Notes: generated by a model from the sequence alone, not told the origin. Positions 7,964-17,592 are shown, counted from the stretch's first letter. The stretch is 64,000 nucleotides of DNA from Tolumonas auensis DSM 9187 (GCF_000023065.1 NC_012691.1:1346501-1410500); one strand, 5' to 3'. Program-made: numbers and translations.

Positions 7964-8721
7964 ATCGTTTGGAAAACAAAGTTGCCATTGTTACAGGGGC
8001 CGGAAACGGCATAGGTCAGGCGACTGCCATTTTGTTTGCAAAAGAAGGCGCGGCCGTTGCAGTTCTTGATACAAAAGAGGCCGATGGTCTGGAAACCGTC
8101 CGTCAGATTGAAGCTGCTGGTGGAAAAGCAAAATTCTGGCCGCTGAATGTATCAAAAGAAGCCGATGTAGAAGCCGTATTTGCTGATGTGGCTAAGACCT
8201 TCGGAAAAATTGATATTCTTATCAATAACGCAGGTATTACCGGCGCCGATAAATCTACTCATGAAGTCACAGAAGCGGAGTGGGATGCCGTATTTGCGGT
8301 GGATGTAAAAGGCGTATTTTTTTGCACCAAGCACGCATTGCCTTACATGAAAATGCTCGGTAAGGGCAGCATCGTTAACGTTTCATCAATTTATGGTCTG
8401 ATCGGCTCTAAAGGCGATTTAAGTCCGTATCATGCGGCGAAAGGTGCGGTAACGCTTATGACCCGGCAGGATGCGGTGACCTACGCTCCCGATAATATCC
8501 GGGTTAATTCGGTGCATCCCGGCACAATTCTTACCCCATTGGTCAAAGCGATCATGGATCAGCACGAAGGTTATCTGGAAATGATGAGTGCTAAACATCC
8601 GATGGGCCGGGCCGGTCATCCGGATGAAGTTGCCTACACCATGCTTTTCCTTGCTTCTGATGAAGCCAGCTTTGTTACCGGTGCAGCGGTGACGGTAGAC
8701 GGGGGATATACCGCGTTATAA
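7960..8721 (+). CDS. Short-chain dehydrogenase/reductase
   Basis: This 253-residue classical SDR has the dinucleotide-binding motif TGAGNGIG (residues ~12-19), the NNAG motif, the catalytic Ser in NVSSIYG and the Tyr-Lys pair in YHAAK. The C-terminal VTGAAVTVDGGYTAL is typical. Asp after the second strand (VLDTKE) suggests NAD(H) preference. The start is the ATG at 7960, which overlaps the previous stop and has AAGGAG nine bases upstream; an in-frame upstream ATG lies inside the previous gene and lacks a Shine-Dalgarno. The substrate is unknown; the nearest families are glucose or cyclopentanol dehydrogenases. An oxidoreductase coupled to a GT-C-like gene is unusual. Confidence 0.9.
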   Translation: MNRLENKVAIVTGAGNGIGQATAILFAKEGAAVAVLDTKEADGLETVRQIEAAGGKAKFWPLNVSKEADVEAVFADVAKTFGKIDILINNAGITGADKSTHEVTEAEWDAVFAVDVKGVFFCTKHALPYMKMLGKGSIVNVSSIYGLIGSKGDLSPYHAAKGAVTLMTRQDAVTYAPDNIRVNSVHPGTILTPLVKAIMDQHEGYLEMMSAKHPMGRAGHPDEVAYTMLFLASDEASFVTGAAVTVDGGYTAL

Positions 8722-8742
8722 AACGGTTCCCTGAGGGACTTC

Positions 8743-8775
8743 AGCCCGCCTTCAATTTGTGCGGGCTTATTTTTG
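8743..8775 (+). terminator. Rho-independent terminator after the SDR gene
   Basis: AGCCCGC and GCGGGCT form the stem with an 11-base loop, followed by TATTTTTGG. It closes the membrane protein-SDR unit. Confidence 0.75.
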
Positions 8776-8788
8776 GCGCAAAACGCTG

Positions 8789-9154
8789 TTATTGCGAAAC
8801 GATAGTGATTAGCTGGTGGATAAACTTTTCTACTGCGACGTCATTTTCAAACTCAAATGACAGACCATAATGAATTTCTTTTTTACCACCATGCGTTTTC
8901 TTTGGAAACCGGCTCATGCCGGCATGATGGAAATATTGATATTTACTGATGGTTCCCGGAATCGAGACCAGCATATCCCGGAATACTTCGAGTGCCGGAG
9001 GCAACACCATTTGTGCGGTTGACTTGTCATCGTGCAGATAGAAAGCGAACTTTGTACCCGGCAGCATGTACTCAGTAATTTTATCGGCCTGGTGTACGGT
9101 TCTGCATTCCAGTTTTCTGAGGCAGTCCTTCATCTCTGAATGTGATACTGACAT
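8789..9154 (-). CDS. Hypothetical protein, 121 residues
   Basis: I do not recognise this protein. It is a soluble, mixed-composition protein with no signal peptide or membrane segment. It is rich in His, Phe and Lys around GTISKYQYFHHAGMSRFPKK, and the C-terminus (EKFIHQLITIVSQ) looks like an amphipathic helix. The ATG at 9154 has GGAG seven bases upstream, which supports expression. It stands alone, convergent with the SDR gene and upstream of nothing obvious. Codon use does not differ visibly from its neighbours. Confidence 0.65.
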   Translation of the reverse strand: MSVSHSEMKDCLRKLECRTVHQADKITEYMLPGTKFAFYLHDDKSTAQMVLPPALEVFRDMLVSIPGTISKYQYFHHAGMSRFPKKTHGGKKEIHYGLSFEFENDVAVEKFIHQLITIVSQ

Positions 9155-9281
9155 TTACGACTCCGGTGAGATATTGCCTGCCATCCTGAAATTCAAGCGT
9201 ATCATTTTCAGAATTATTGCGCCCGTTATATGAGCGGATCCGGGATTATATTGCTGTGACTGGTTTGAAAACGGTGACGGA

Positions 9282-9357
9282 TGGTGTCCCCACCAGGACT
9301 CGAACCTGGATCTTACGCTTAGGAGGCGCATGCTCTATCCTGCTGAGCTATGAGGAC
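9282..9357 (-). tRNA. tRNA-Arg (anticodon CCU)
   Basis: The minus strand folds into a complete cloverleaf: acceptor GTCCTCA/TGGGGAC, D-stem GCTC/GAGC, anticodon stem TGCGC/GCGTA with loop CTCCTAA (anticodon CCT, reading AGG), T-arm CCAGG-TTCGAGT-CCTGG and an encoded CCA. The length is 76 nt. AGG is a rare codon in this type of genome, so this is the single-codon minor arginine tRNA. Confidence 0.95.
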
Positions 9358-9458
9358 GTAACGGTCTGCAATATGACAAAATTTTAATTATTTTTCAATA
9401 GCATCCTGACCGAATGCGTCTGATTGTAAATAACCATATTTATATCGCTGTATCTGTT

Positions 9459-10748
9459 TCAGAAAATATAACGCGCATAAATTTCAAATCGCTGGCGGGA
9501 TAACTTCTCTCCAAATTCGGTTTTCTGTTCCCGGGATAGCAGCATGGCCCGGGCGCGTAACTCAATATTTGAGAATCCGGTATAACTGATTTCCGGTGTA
9601 ACCTGAAAGCTGCCGTCGTCCAGATGGCTGATCAGTGTGACTGCGGGTGTGGTGTAAAGCCAGTCGAACGGTTCACTGGCACTGGCGCGCAGGTACAGGT
9701 AATTCTCCCCCGGATTCGCTTTACTGTAGCCGGATTGCATCAGTTGCCGGGCCTTCTGCCTCAGACTTGTCGCTGCATCAGGGCTGATGGCCGTATCAAT
9801 GAACTCATAATAGGCATCCAGTTCGGAAGAACTATAGCCGCGACCATTATGGAAATATTCAATAATCCAGGTGATTTCACGTTCGGTCAGATAACGTAAT
9901 CCCAGCAAATAACTGTCACTGTTCTTGGTTCCCTGGGTAACATTGCCGGAGGGAAGCAGGTAGTTTTGGGTTACGCCGTACTGATGCGCCCATTCACCAT
10001 GAATTTCCAGATTAGTGCTCAGATTCCGTGAGAAGTCCAGTCCGGCACTTTGTGCCCGTGCGCCTTCACCAAGCCACATCAAATCGATATCCGTATCCCA
10101 GGCCAGCAGATAGAGTTTTGCCGCCGGATTGAGGTATTCCTCACTGCCAAAATCAGGATTCAGTTCATCATAGGTCGGGATAATCACGGGCGTGAACGTA
10201 ATAGTACGAATGATACCTTCCCGTGTTTTCGTCCAGTCCAGACTGAGCATATTGAAGCCTTCACGCACTGTCTGCGGATCGGACGGATCTTTTGGGCGCT
10301 CAATAAAACCCACCGGATTCCACGCGTAGCCTTTACCCCAGCGTTGCACCCGTTTACCAATATCCAGAGAGAGATCAGACGATGGGCTCCAGCGAATGCC
10401 GCCATCCATGATCTTGTCGTATTCATGACTGCTGGTGAAGGCATCCTGCGCATAAAACGCCTGACCATGAAGATTGGCCACGCTGTTGGTCAGATTGAGT
10501 GTTCCGGCCAGATCCAGCGTGCCTGTGCTGCGATATAACCAGTCGCGTGGCGCTTCATCCGGATAGTTCAGTGTATAAGCAGCCCGTTCCGGCTGCAGGC
10601 GCAAGGCTTCCTGTTTGGCCTCAACGTAACCATTGAACTCAAACGTTTTCTTCTCATATTCGCTGGCATCGAAAGAAAAATCTTCAGCCAGCACACCAGA
10701 AGAGAGCATCGCCAGCAGAACGGGGAGTGTGGCGATCACTGCTTTCAT
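9459..10748 (-). CDS. Outer-membrane beta-barrel protein of an ABC/LolA-like operon
   Basis: This 429-residue protein has a signal peptide ending ...SGVLAEDF and then alternating beta-strand patterns through to a C-terminal phenylalanine (RFEIYARYIF), the classical outer-membrane barrel signature recognised by BamA. It resembles the DUF1302-like barrels found beside lipid or lipoprotein transport genes. Its start overlaps the stop of the LolA-like gene by four bases. It is the last of four coupled genes (ATPase, permease, periplasmic carrier, barrel), so it probably receives or exports the cargo of that pathway. The cargo is unknown. Confidence 0.8.
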   Translation of the reverse strand: MKAVIATLPVLLAMLSSGVLAEDFSFDASEYEKKTFEFNGYVEAKQEALRLQPERAAYTLNYPDEAPRDWLYRSTGTLDLAGTLNLTNSVANLHGQAFYAQDAFTSSHEYDKIMDGGIRWSPSSDLSLDIGKRVQRWGKGYAWNPVGFIERPKDPSDPQTVREGFNMLSLDWTKTREGIIRTITFTPVIIPTYDELNPDFGSEEYLNPAAKLYLLAWDTDIDLMWLGEGARAQSAGLDFSRNLSTNLEIHGEWAHQYGVTQNYLLPSGNVTQGTKNSDSYLLGLRYLTEREITWIIEYFHNGRGYSSSELDAYYEFIDTAISPDAATSLRQKARQLMQSGYSKANPGENYLYLRASASEPFDWLYTTPAVTLISHLDDGSFQVTPEISYTGFSNIELRARAMLLSREQKTEFGEKLSRQRFEIYARYIF

Positions 10749-11482
10749 TTACGCAATTCCTCAATGCGTGGCATGTAGCCCAGCGTAAAGACTTCCGGGG
10801 AGACGGACCGTTTTTTCAGTCCGGAATAGAGCATGACAGAGCGGTAACCTTTATATAGCGGGCTATCTGTTTCAATCGTCGCCGGTCGTTTGACACCGTC
10901 ACCGAAATCTTTCAGATCCTTGAAATGCAGTGTTTTAATCAGCATACCACTGCTGGCATAGGCTTCGATTTCCCGTGGTAACAGCAACGCTTTATCGACA
11001 GTCATTTTAAGCTGGTCATAAGCGACACTGGTATTTTTGGCTTTCAGTGTTAACAGATATGTGTCGCCCTGTTCGCTGAGAGTGGCGACATCGTACTCTT
11101 CGGTATAGTCCACCCGCATAATGTCGGCATTGTTGAATACACCGCCGGTGACTGACTGCAGGCTGGTGATGCGGATCGGTTTGCCGACATTCGGGATATA
11201 CAGCCACATGTTTTCTCCCTGACGCAATGTGGTACGCCCTTTATCACTGGCCGGGGAGAGAAACAGCGTCACGATCTTGTCGCGGCCGCTTTTAACCGAG
11301 TAGATAACAAACTCTTTGCGGCTGGCGTCAGGTTCGATATTGATCAGCTTACGGTATGACTCATAAGATTCCGGCTCCAGATTTCGATCGACCTTTTGCA
11401 GGATCTCCTTACCGTCCAATGCCATGGCTGCGGTTGGCAGCAAGAATAAACATACGGTCAGTATGTAATGCAGTAAACGCAT
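10745..11482 (-). CDS. Periplasmic LolA-fold (outer-membrane lipoprotein-sorting type) protein
   Basis: This 245-residue protein has a signal peptide (hydrophobic core LLHYILTVCLFLLPTAAMA, cleavage after AMA). The mature part matches the 'outer membrane lipoprotein-sorting protein' family, a half-barrel LolA-like fold that carries lipidated or hydrophobic cargo; blocks such as RQGENMWLYIPNVGKPIRI are typical. The longer reading frame begins inside the permease gene; I chose the ATG at 11482, with AGGAGA six bases upstream and directly at the signal peptide. It lies 13 bp after the permease gene and is coupled to the barrel gene. Confidence 0.85.
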   Translation of the reverse strand: MRLLHYILTVCLFLLPTAAMALDGKEILQKVDRNLEPESYESYRKLINIEPDASRKEFVIYSVKSGRDKIVTLFLSPASDKGRTTLRQGENMWLYIPNVGKPIRITSLQSVTGGVFNNADIMRVDYTEEYDVATLSEQGDTYLLTLKAKNTSVAYDQLKMTVDKALLLPREIEAYASSGMLIKTLHFKDLKDFGDGVKRPATIETDSPLYKGYRSVMLYSGLKKRSVSPEVFTLGYMPRIEELRK

Positions 11483-11495
11483 GTGAATCTCCTGT

Positions 11496-12740
11496 TCAGA
11501 CGTGATGCAATGCTTTAATTGGGTCCATGCGTGAAGCACGCCATGCGGGTTGCAGACTGGCCAGCACAGAAACCAGAACCGAAGCCAGTAATACCCAGCC
11601 CAGATCAGCCAGAGACACCGTTGGATGCAGGGTGATTATTTCCCGTCCGAAAGCAAATGTTGGCGGCATGGCCTGTAACAAAGCCAGGAACGCGAGACTG
11701 AGTAAAATCCCTGCAATGGCGCCAACCAGACCTAACAATAAGCCTTCATAAATAAACATACCCATGATGGTATTTGGTTGTGTCCCGATGGCAGCCAGTG
11801 TGCCTATTTCACGAATACGCTCATAGACCGCCATCAGCATGACATTCAGTACGCTGACCAGCACAATCGAAATCAGCATGATGCGGATAAACAGCGTCAT
11901 CAGGTCAATCATCTTGACGATATTGGCAAACGGCGACAGCTCTTTCCAGCTATGCAGTTCGGCGACCGGTTTATTATCTTTATTGCGGATCTCATCCAGT
12001 TGAGCGCCTAACTTTGTCATGACGGAAGGTAATTGTTCTATGTTGTGCAGGCGGATCGCGATTTCCATAATATCCGGCTGCTCCAGCCGCAGCAGCTCCC
12101 GGGCATCGCTGATATGAATGTAACCATCACGACCGCCGGGGCCGGTAACCGCCTCAAGCACACCGCGGACGATGAAATTTTTACCATTCACGGAACCGGA
12201 TGCGTTAGTGGCGACCAGAACAACCGAATCGCCGGTTTTCACTTTCATGCCTTTTGCCAGCAGGTCAGGGATCAGGATCTGACCCGGTTCAACCAGTAAG
12301 CCTTTCGGATCGCCGTCGCTGATGCGCTGACGCAAGGCGGGGACCGTTTTATCCTCAGCAACAGGATCAACGCCATTCAGCCGGATGCTGGTGCTTTCGT
12401 TAAAATTACTGAACATCGCCCCCAGTTTTACCCGCTCAGAATAGCTGGCAATGGCGGGCTCCGATTGCAGGATTGTTTCTACCTTTTTGACCGCGGCTGG
12501 TTTTAAATCAAGGTTAAGCGGCAGATTGTCGATAGAGGCGGTATAGCCTTTGTGATGGATCTGCAGATGCCCGAGCATGCTGTCAGTGATGCCACCCACC
12601 ATCACCTGTTTAAATGAACCGGCAGTAGCGACAAACAGCAGTAATGCGACAACACCGACAGCAATCAGTATCGCAGTCAGCAGTGTCCGCCGACGGTAAC
12701 GCATCAGATTGCGGGCTGACAGTTTGAGTAAGGCGATCAT
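11496..12740 (-). CDS. LolC/LolE/FtsX-like ABC permease
   Basis: This 414-residue inner-membrane protein has the MacB/FtsX topology: one membrane segment near the N-terminus (residues ~19-41), a periplasmic domain of about 240 residues, then three membrane segments from ~residue 283. The pattern YERIREIGTLAAIGTQPNTIMGMFIYEGLLLGLVGA, ending in ASLQPAWRASRMDPIKALHHV, is the family signature. Such proteins are mechanotransmitters: they push or extract cargo at the periplasmic face instead of forming a channel. The start overlaps the ATPase stop by four bases. Confidence 0.9.
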   Translation of the reverse strand: MIALLKLSARNLMRYRRRTLLTAILIAVGVVALLLFVATAGSFKQVMVGGITDSMLGHLQIHHKGYTASIDNLPLNLDLKPAAVKKVETILQSEPAIASYSERVKLGAMFSNFNESTSIRLNGVDPVAEDKTVPALRQRISDGDPKGLLVEPGQILIPDLLAKGMKVKTGDSVVLVATNASGSVNGKNFIVRGVLEAVTGPGGRDGYIHISDARELLRLEQPDIMEIAIRLHNIEQLPSVMTKLGAQLDEIRNKDNKPVAELHSWKELSPFANIVKMIDLMTLFIRIMLISIVLVSVLNVMLMAVYERIREIGTLAAIGTQPNTIMGMFIYEGLLLGLVGAIAGILLSLAFLALLQAMPPTFAFGREIITLHPTVSLADLGWVLLASVLVSVLASLQPAWRASRMDPIKALHHV

Positions 12741-13426
12741 TGTTTACCTCCGGCTGCTGACAGATATCCATCTTCCAGAATGAAGGTTTGTTCTGCTTCC
12801 TGCATGATTTTGGGATCATGCGTTGAAAAGAGAAAGGTGGTGCCGAAGTTGTCGCGCATTTGCTTCATCAAATTAAGAATACGATAAGCCGTATCATGAT
12901 CCAGGTTTGCCGTGGGTTCATCGGCCAACACCAGTTTGGGTTCACCGACCAGCGCCCGGGCAACCGCGACCCGTTGTTTCTGACCGCCGGATATCTGATC
13001 CGGCTTTTTATCGGCCTGTTCTGACATACCGACAGCTTCGAGCATCTGCAGCACCCGTTCCCGCCGTTTTTCCGCAGGCCAGTTGCGTACCATTAACAAT
13101 GGATATTCAACATTCTCAAACACCGTCAACACAGGGATGAGATTAAAATCCTGAAAGATGAAACCAATATTTTCCCCGCGGAAATGCGCGGCTTCCGTGC
13201 GTGAAAGGGTTGTGACGTTGCTACCGCAAACCAGTAACGACCCATTGCTGGGATGGTCCAGACAACCAATTAAATTAAGCAAAGTGGATTTACCGCTGCC
13301 CGAAGGGCCAACAATCGCAGCAAAAGCACCAGCCTGAATTGAAAAAGAGACGCTTTTCAATGCCGTGCTTTCAACTTCGCCAGTACGATAAGTTTTTGAA
13401 AGCTGCTCAGCCTGAATCAGAATCAT
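12737..13426 (-). CDS. LolD/MacB-type ABC ATPase
   Basis: This 229-residue ATPase has Walker A GPSGSGKST (residues 40-48), the Q-loop in FIFQDFNLIPVLTVFENVEYPL, signature ISGGQKQR, Walker B with LADEPTANLD and the H-loop FSTHDPKIM. The FNLIP/ENVEYPL region is diagnostic of the LolD/MacB/FtsE subgroup. It is the first gene of the four-gene operon and powers the FtsX-like permease. The genuine LolD works with LolC/E in lipoprotein release; the presence of a dedicated carrier and barrel here argues for a separate paralogous pathway. Confidence 0.9.
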   Translation of the reverse strand: MILIQAEQLSKTYRTGEVESTALKSVSFSIQAGAFAAIVGPSGSGKSTLLNLIGCLDHPSNGSLLVCGSNVTTLSRTEAAHFRGENIGFIFQDFNLIPVLTVFENVEYPLLMVRNWPAEKRRERVLQMLEAVGMSEQADKKPDQISGGQKQRVAVARALVGEPKLVLADEPTANLDHDTAYRILNLMKQMRDNFGTTFLFSTHDPKIMQEAEQTFILEDGYLSAAGGKQ

Positions 13427-13646
13427 GGCTGTTCTCCCGGGTTATTTGTTACTGGTTGATTTATCGAAGATTGTAAATTTCATTTATTAGTATCTATGAA
13501 TATAGCGATTTATCAGAACATAGCCAGAGTGATTCAGCCCATGGAAGCATGAATCTGTATCAGATAAGAATAAGTATGGCTGCGTTAACTGAAAATGGTC
13601 GGATGAGAATGGGGTTTACAGGGGGAGGCGGGCGGCTTTAAATAAG

Positions 13647-13669
13647 CAGGGAGCAATCAATGCTCCCTG
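13647..13669 (-). terminator. Rho-independent terminator after purC
   Basis: On the minus strand CAGGGAGC-ATTGATT-GCTCCCTG is followed by CTTATTT, just downstream of the purC stop at 13680. Confidence 0.7.
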
Positions 13670-13679
13670 TTTGTTCAGA

Positions 13680-14786
13680 TTAATCAGCAATCAGCTGATA
13701 TTGTTCACGCAGGATATCAACGATTTCCTGTTTCGGATTTGCACTTAAGTCCAGCTTGTGACCAACGATCTTCTCGGCAATACCAACATAGGTACGGGAG
13801 ATATCCATCATCACTTCTACCGGCAGCGCATTGTCACGCGCCAGAGCAGCACGCTCATGCATACGATCTTTATTCAGCAGAATATCCGGATCCGGGAAGC
13901 TGTTCAGCAGCCACTGACGGAAGCCTTCTTTCGACTGCTCGATGATTTTGCCTTCACGGTAAGCCGAACCTTCCCAGATACGGGAGCTGTCAGGTGTGCC
14001 GACTTCATCCATGTAGATCATCTTGTCGTTACCGGCGGCATCCTTGACGTAGCCAAATTCAAATTTGGTATCAACAAAGATTTCATCCAGACTGGCCAGC
14101 GCATCGCTGATCACGTTGAAGCCTTCTTTCAGTAATTTTTCATACTGATCAATATCAGACAGGCTCAGGAAATTGAACGCTTTGTAGTGACGTTCCAGAT
14201 CCGCACGCGATACGTTAACGTCATCCGCTTCCGGCACGCCATCCAGACCACGCATAATGCCTTTGGTTGATGGGGTGATCAGAATTTCCGGCAGTTTCTG
14301 TTCTTTCTGCAGACCTTCCGGCAGCGTGATACCACAGAATTCACGCTCACCTTTGCTGTATGAACGCCACATAGAACCGGTGATGTACTGACGGGCAATC
14401 GCTTCAACCATTACCGGACGGGCTTTCTGCACAATCCAGACGAACGGATGTGGAATGTCCAGAATATGGCTGTCAGCCAGTCCTTTTTCCTTGAACAGTT
14501 TGAACCAATGGCTGGAGATCGCATTCAGGGCAGCACCTTTGCCTGGTACGCCATTCAGGCCATCTTCGCCGTGCCATATGCAATCGAAAGCAGAGATGCG
14601 GTCACTGATCACCATGATAGCCAGCGGTGTATCGGCAGGAACGTCATAACCTTTTTCACGGATCAGACGAGCACTGTCTTCGGCAGTCAGCCAGTACACG
14701 CTGCGGACTTTGCCGGAATGCACAGGCTTATCAGTACGGATAGGGAGGTTATCGTTTACCGCAAGAACTTTATCTGCAAGACTCAT
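13680..14786 (-). CDS. purC: SAICAR synthase (phosphoribosylaminoimidazole-succinocarboxamide synthase)
   Basis: This cytoplasmic ATP-dependent enzyme joins CAIR and aspartate in purine biosynthesis. Recognisable segments are [10 protein letters not shown] (phosphate-binding N-lobe), the [21 protein letters not shown] block, [22 protein letters not shown] and the [11 protein letters not shown] motif. At 368 residues it is the long form seen in Vibrio, Shewanella and Aeromonas relatives; the E. coli enzyme is about 237 residues. The start ATG follows GAAGGGAACTCT. It is separated from ruvX by 98 bp and probably has its own promoter. No purine riboswitch was seen. Confidence 0.95.
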   Translation of the reverse strand: MSLADKVLAVNDNLPIRTDKPVHSGKVRSVYWLTAEDSARLIREKGYDVPADTPLAIMVISDRISAFDCIWHGEDGLNGVPGKGAALNAISSHWFKLFKEKGLADSHILDIPHPFVWIVQKARPVMVEAIARQYITGSMWRSYSKGEREFCGITLPEGLQKEQKLPEILITPSTKGIMRGLDGVPEADDVNVSRADLERHYKAFNFLSLSDIDQYEKLLKEGFNVISDALASLDEIFVDTKFEFGYVKDAAGNDKMIYMDEVGTPDSSRIWEGSAYREGKIIEQSKEGFRQWLLNSFPDPDILLNKDRMHERAALARDNALPVEVMMDISRTYVGIAEKIVGHKLDLSANPKQEIVDILREQYQLIAD

Positions 14787-14884
14787 AGAGTTCCCTTCTA
14801 AAGAGATAGGCTGGTTTGAGAGGGCTGGATTGTAACAGAGTTCATCTGCTGCAACACTAGCCCGGATTTATAAATCGTGCCGGA

Positions 14885-15325
14885 TTACAACTCTGCACCG
14901 TAGTGCGATTCCATCCAGCTTTCCAGGATCAACTGGGCTGATACCGCATCAACTCTGCTTTTACCTAACGCCCGGTAGCCGCCATGTTCAAACAAGCGGG
15001 CTTTGGCATCGGTCGTGGTCAGGCGTTCATCTTTAAATTCAACCTGAAACCCAAAACGGCCGTGCAGGCGCTGGCCAAATTTGCGGGCGCGCTGCGTCAT
15101 TTCCTGCTCAGTGCCATCCATATTCAGCGGTAATCCGACGATCAGCAGATCCGGCTGCCATTCTTTCAGCAGTTTTTCAATCTGAGCCCAGTCAGGAATA
15201 CCCTCATTGGCTTTCAATGAGGTAAGCGGTGAGGCGGAGCCGGTTATTTCCTGACCGGTAGCGATTCCGATACTTTTAGTCCCGAAATCAAAGCCCATTA
15301 ACGAACGATTGCCGGCTTCCTTCAT
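14885..15325 (-). CDS. ruvX: RuvX/YqgF, RNase H-fold Holliday-junction resolvase-like protein
   Basis: This 146-residue protein has the RNase H-like fold. Acidic residues lie in [12 protein letters not shown] near the N-terminus, in the middle block [15 protein letters not shown] and at the C-terminus ([13 protein letters not shown]). In E. coli, YqgF is essential and is linked to 16S rRNA processing as well as to a putative resolvase role. Its start overlaps the yqgE stop by four bases, the conserved yqgE-yqgF arrangement. Confidence 0.95.
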   Translation of the reverse strand: MKEAGNRSLMGFDFGTKSIGIATGQEITGSASPLTSLKANEGIPDWAQIEKLLKEWQPDLLIVGLPLNMDGTEQEMTQRARKFGQRLHGRFGFQVEFKDERLTTTDAKARLFEHGGYRALGKSRVDAVSAQLILESWMESHYGAEL

Positions 15326-15879
15326 GCGTGTCCGGCCTCCGGCGCTATCTGCCAGATATCAATACCCATAGATTTACTGGCCGCCAGCCAGCGATCTTCA
15401 ATCGGCGTATTAAAGATAATTTCAGAAGAAGCAGGAATAGTCAGCCAGGTATTATCCAGTAATTCCTGTTCCAGCTGTCCTTCTTCCCAGCCGGCGTAGC
15501 CCAGTGCAATCAGATACTGTTTCGGTTCCGCCGATGTTCCCAGCGTAGACAGAATATCCAGCGATGTGGTCATCATCAGCTCGTCAGTTATCGACTGGGA
15601 TGCATGAAAACCATCCATTGGGGTATGCAGTACAAAACCGCGATCGGTATTCACAGGTCCGCCTGACAGCACTGGTTTGCCTGACAATGGGAACGCGGTA
15701 TTGCCTAATTTCATCTGTGTCAGTAACTGGCAAAGATCGATGTCTAATTCCACATTCAGCACAATTCCCATTGCGCCTTTTTCGTTATGTTCACATAAAT
15801 AAATAATGGAACGCTCAAAGAGCGAATCGTTGAGCGTTGGCATAGCAACCAGAAAATAATTCTGTAATGACTGCATCAT
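15322..15879 (-). CDS. yqgE: YqgE (UPF0301/DUF179) family protein
   Basis: This 185-residue protein is a clear YqgE homologue: [12 protein letters not shown] at the N-terminus, then [22 protein letters not shown] and [17 protein letters not shown]. The biochemical function is not established. It lies between gshB and ruvX as in most gammaproteobacteria. Two adjacent ATGs are possible starts (15879 or 15876). Confidence 0.95.
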   Translation of the reverse strand: MMQSLQNYFLVAMPTLNDSLFERSIIYLCEHNEKGAMGIVLNVELDIDLCQLLTQMKLGNTAFPLSGKPVLSGGPVNTDRGFVLHTPMDGFHASQSITDELMMTTSLDILSTLGTSAEPKQYLIALGYAGWEEGQLEQELLDNTWLTIPASSEIIFNTPIEDRWLAASKSMGIDIWQIAPEAGHA

Positions 15880-15895
15880 TCCTGAAGAGGGTTCC

Positions 15896-16852
15896 TTAAC
15901 TGGTTTTAGCCAGACGGCGCTCTATTGCATCCATCAGCAAACCACAAATATTGATATCAAATTCGGCTTCAATTTCCCGGACACAAGTCGGGCTGGTTAC
16001 GTTAATTTCAGTGAGACGATCACCGATAATATCTAAACCAACAAAAATCAGGCCTTTCGCTTTCAGTGTCGGGCCCACCGCACGGGCAATTTTCCAGTCA
16101 GCTTCGGTTAGCTCGCGTGGTTCGCCACGTCCGCCAGCGGCGAGATTCCCGCGGGTTTCACCCTGCGACGGGATACGGGCCAGGCAATAAGGGATCGGCT
16201 CGCCATCGACGACTAATACACGCTTATCGCCATCTTTAATCGCCGGCAGGTAAGTCTGCGCCATGCAATAGCGGGAGCCATGTTCAGTCAGTGTTTCGAT
16301 GATTACCCCAATGTTGGGATCATCATGTTTCATGCGGAATATGGATGCACCACCCATTCCATCCAGTGGTTTCAGGATCACATCCTGATGCTGCTGGTGG
16401 AATGAACGTAACTTGGCGGCAGAGCGTGTCACCAGCGTAGTGGGCGTATGCTCAGCAAACCAGGCGGTGAACAGTTTTTCGTTGGCATCACGCAGACTTT
16501 GCGGTTTGTTAACGATTAATGTGCCTTGGTCTTCCGCGCGTTCCAGCAGATAGGTCGCATAAATGAATTCGGTATCAAACGGCGGATCCTTACGCATCAG
16601 GATCACATCCAGCTCATGCAACGGCTGATCAACAACTTCACCGAGTGAATACCAGCAGGTGTAATCCTGGCGGACTTCCAGCGGGCGCATGGTAGCATAA
16701 GAAATACCCTGCTCCAGATAGAGATCACTCATCTCCATGTAATAGAGTTCGTAACCACGTTGCTGAGCTTCCAATAACATGGCAAAACTGGTGTCTTTCT
16801 TGATATTGATGGACTGAATAGGGTCCATCACGATGCCTAATTTAATGCTCAT
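15896..16852 (-). CDS. gshB: Glutathione synthetase
   Basis: This 318-residue ATP-grasp enzyme joins gamma-glutamylcysteine and glycine. The N-terminus MSIKLGIVMDPI and the segments MRKDPPFDTEFIYATYLLE, VILKPLDGMGGASIF and FVGLDIIGDRLTEINVTSPT are characteristic. The reading frame extends 11 codons upstream, but the ATG at 16852 is chosen because TAGGAGAG lies just before it and the protein then aligns with known GshB starts. It starts 8 bp after the rsmE stop, in the endA-rsmE-gshB-yqgE-ruvX run. Confidence 0.96.
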   Translation of the reverse strand: MSIKLGIVMDPIQSINIKKDTSFAMLLEAQQRGYELYYMEMSDLYLEQGISYATMRPLEVRQDYTCWYSLGEVVDQPLHELDVILMRKDPPFDTEFIYATYLLERAEDQGTLIVNKPQSLRDANEKLFTAWFAEHTPTTLVTRSAAKLRSFHQQHQDVILKPLDGMGGASIFRMKHDDPNIGVIIETLTEHGSRYCMAQTYLPAIKDGDKRVLVVDGEPIPYCLARIPSQGETRGNLAAGGRGEPRELTEADWKIARAVGPTLKAKGLIFVGLDIIGDRLTEINVTSPTCVREIEAEFDINICGLLMDAIERRLAKTS

Positions 16853-16860
16853 TTGCTCTC

Positions 16861-17592
16861 CTAAGACAGATCGCCGAAACGACATTGCAGCGCAGTAATC
16901 GCGGTCAAAGCGGCGGTTTCAGTGCGCAACACGCGTGGGCCAAGCAACATTTCCTGAAAATTATATTGTTCTGTTAATGCGATTTCGTCATCCGACAAAC
17001 CACCTTCCGGACCAATCACCAGACGAACACCATGAGTTGGTTCAGGCAACGTTCCCACAGAATATTGTGCTCGTGGATGCAACGTTAATTTCAGTTCGTC
17101 AGTAGGTTCAGCCAGCCAGTTTTCCAGTGACATTACCGGCCGTATCAACGGCACGGAGTTACGGCCGCACTGTTCACAGGCGCTGATAGCAATTTTCTGC
17201 CACTGTTCCAGTTTCTTATCCAGCCGATCGCCCTGCAGTTTAACGCCACAACGGGAAGACCAGAGTGGCGTGATCACATTGACACCGAGTTCGACCGATT
17301 TCTGGATGGTGAATTCCATCTTGTCACCGCGGCTGATCACCTGTCCCAGATGAATGGAAAGCGGTGATTCAACCGAGTGCGCTGAGAAATCAGTGATCTT
17401 AACGGTGACATGTTTTTTACCACTTTCAGTGATAACGGCCTGATATTGACCGCCTTGTCCGTTGAACAGACAAATCTCCTGATCGGGTACCATACGCAAT
17501 ACGCGACCGACATGATTAGCCGCATCATCATCTAAAGAAACGCTGGCACCCACATTCAGTGGTGAGTTTTGATAAATTCGTGGCACGCGCAT
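16861..17592 (-). CDS. rsmE: 16S rRNA (uracil1498-N3)-methyltransferase
   Basis: This 243-residue SPOUT-class methyltransferase modifies U1498 of 16S rRNA. An N-terminal PUA-like part begins MRVPRIY and the C-terminal knot contains [14 protein letters not shown] and [16 protein letters not shown], the SAM-binding trefoil-knot motifs. Length is normal. The gene begins at the base directly beside the endA stop. Confidence 0.95.
   Translation of the reverse strand: MRVPRIYQNSPLNVGASVSLDDDAANHVGRVLRMVPDQEICLFNGQGGQYQAVITESGKKHVTVKITDFSAHSVESPLSIHLGQVISRGDKMEFTIQKSVELGVNVITPLWSSRCGVKLQGDRLDKKLEQWQKIAISACEQCGRNSVPLIRPVMSLENWLAEPTDELKLTLHPRAQYSVGTLPEPTHGVRLVIGPEGGLSDDEIALTEQYNFQEMLLGPRVLRTETAALTAITALQCRFGDLS

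Noticed and set aside
10050-10538. Plus-strand open frame of 162 codons inside the outer-membrane barrel gene
   Set aside because: It is the reverse shadow of a well-supported gene, with no domain or start signal.
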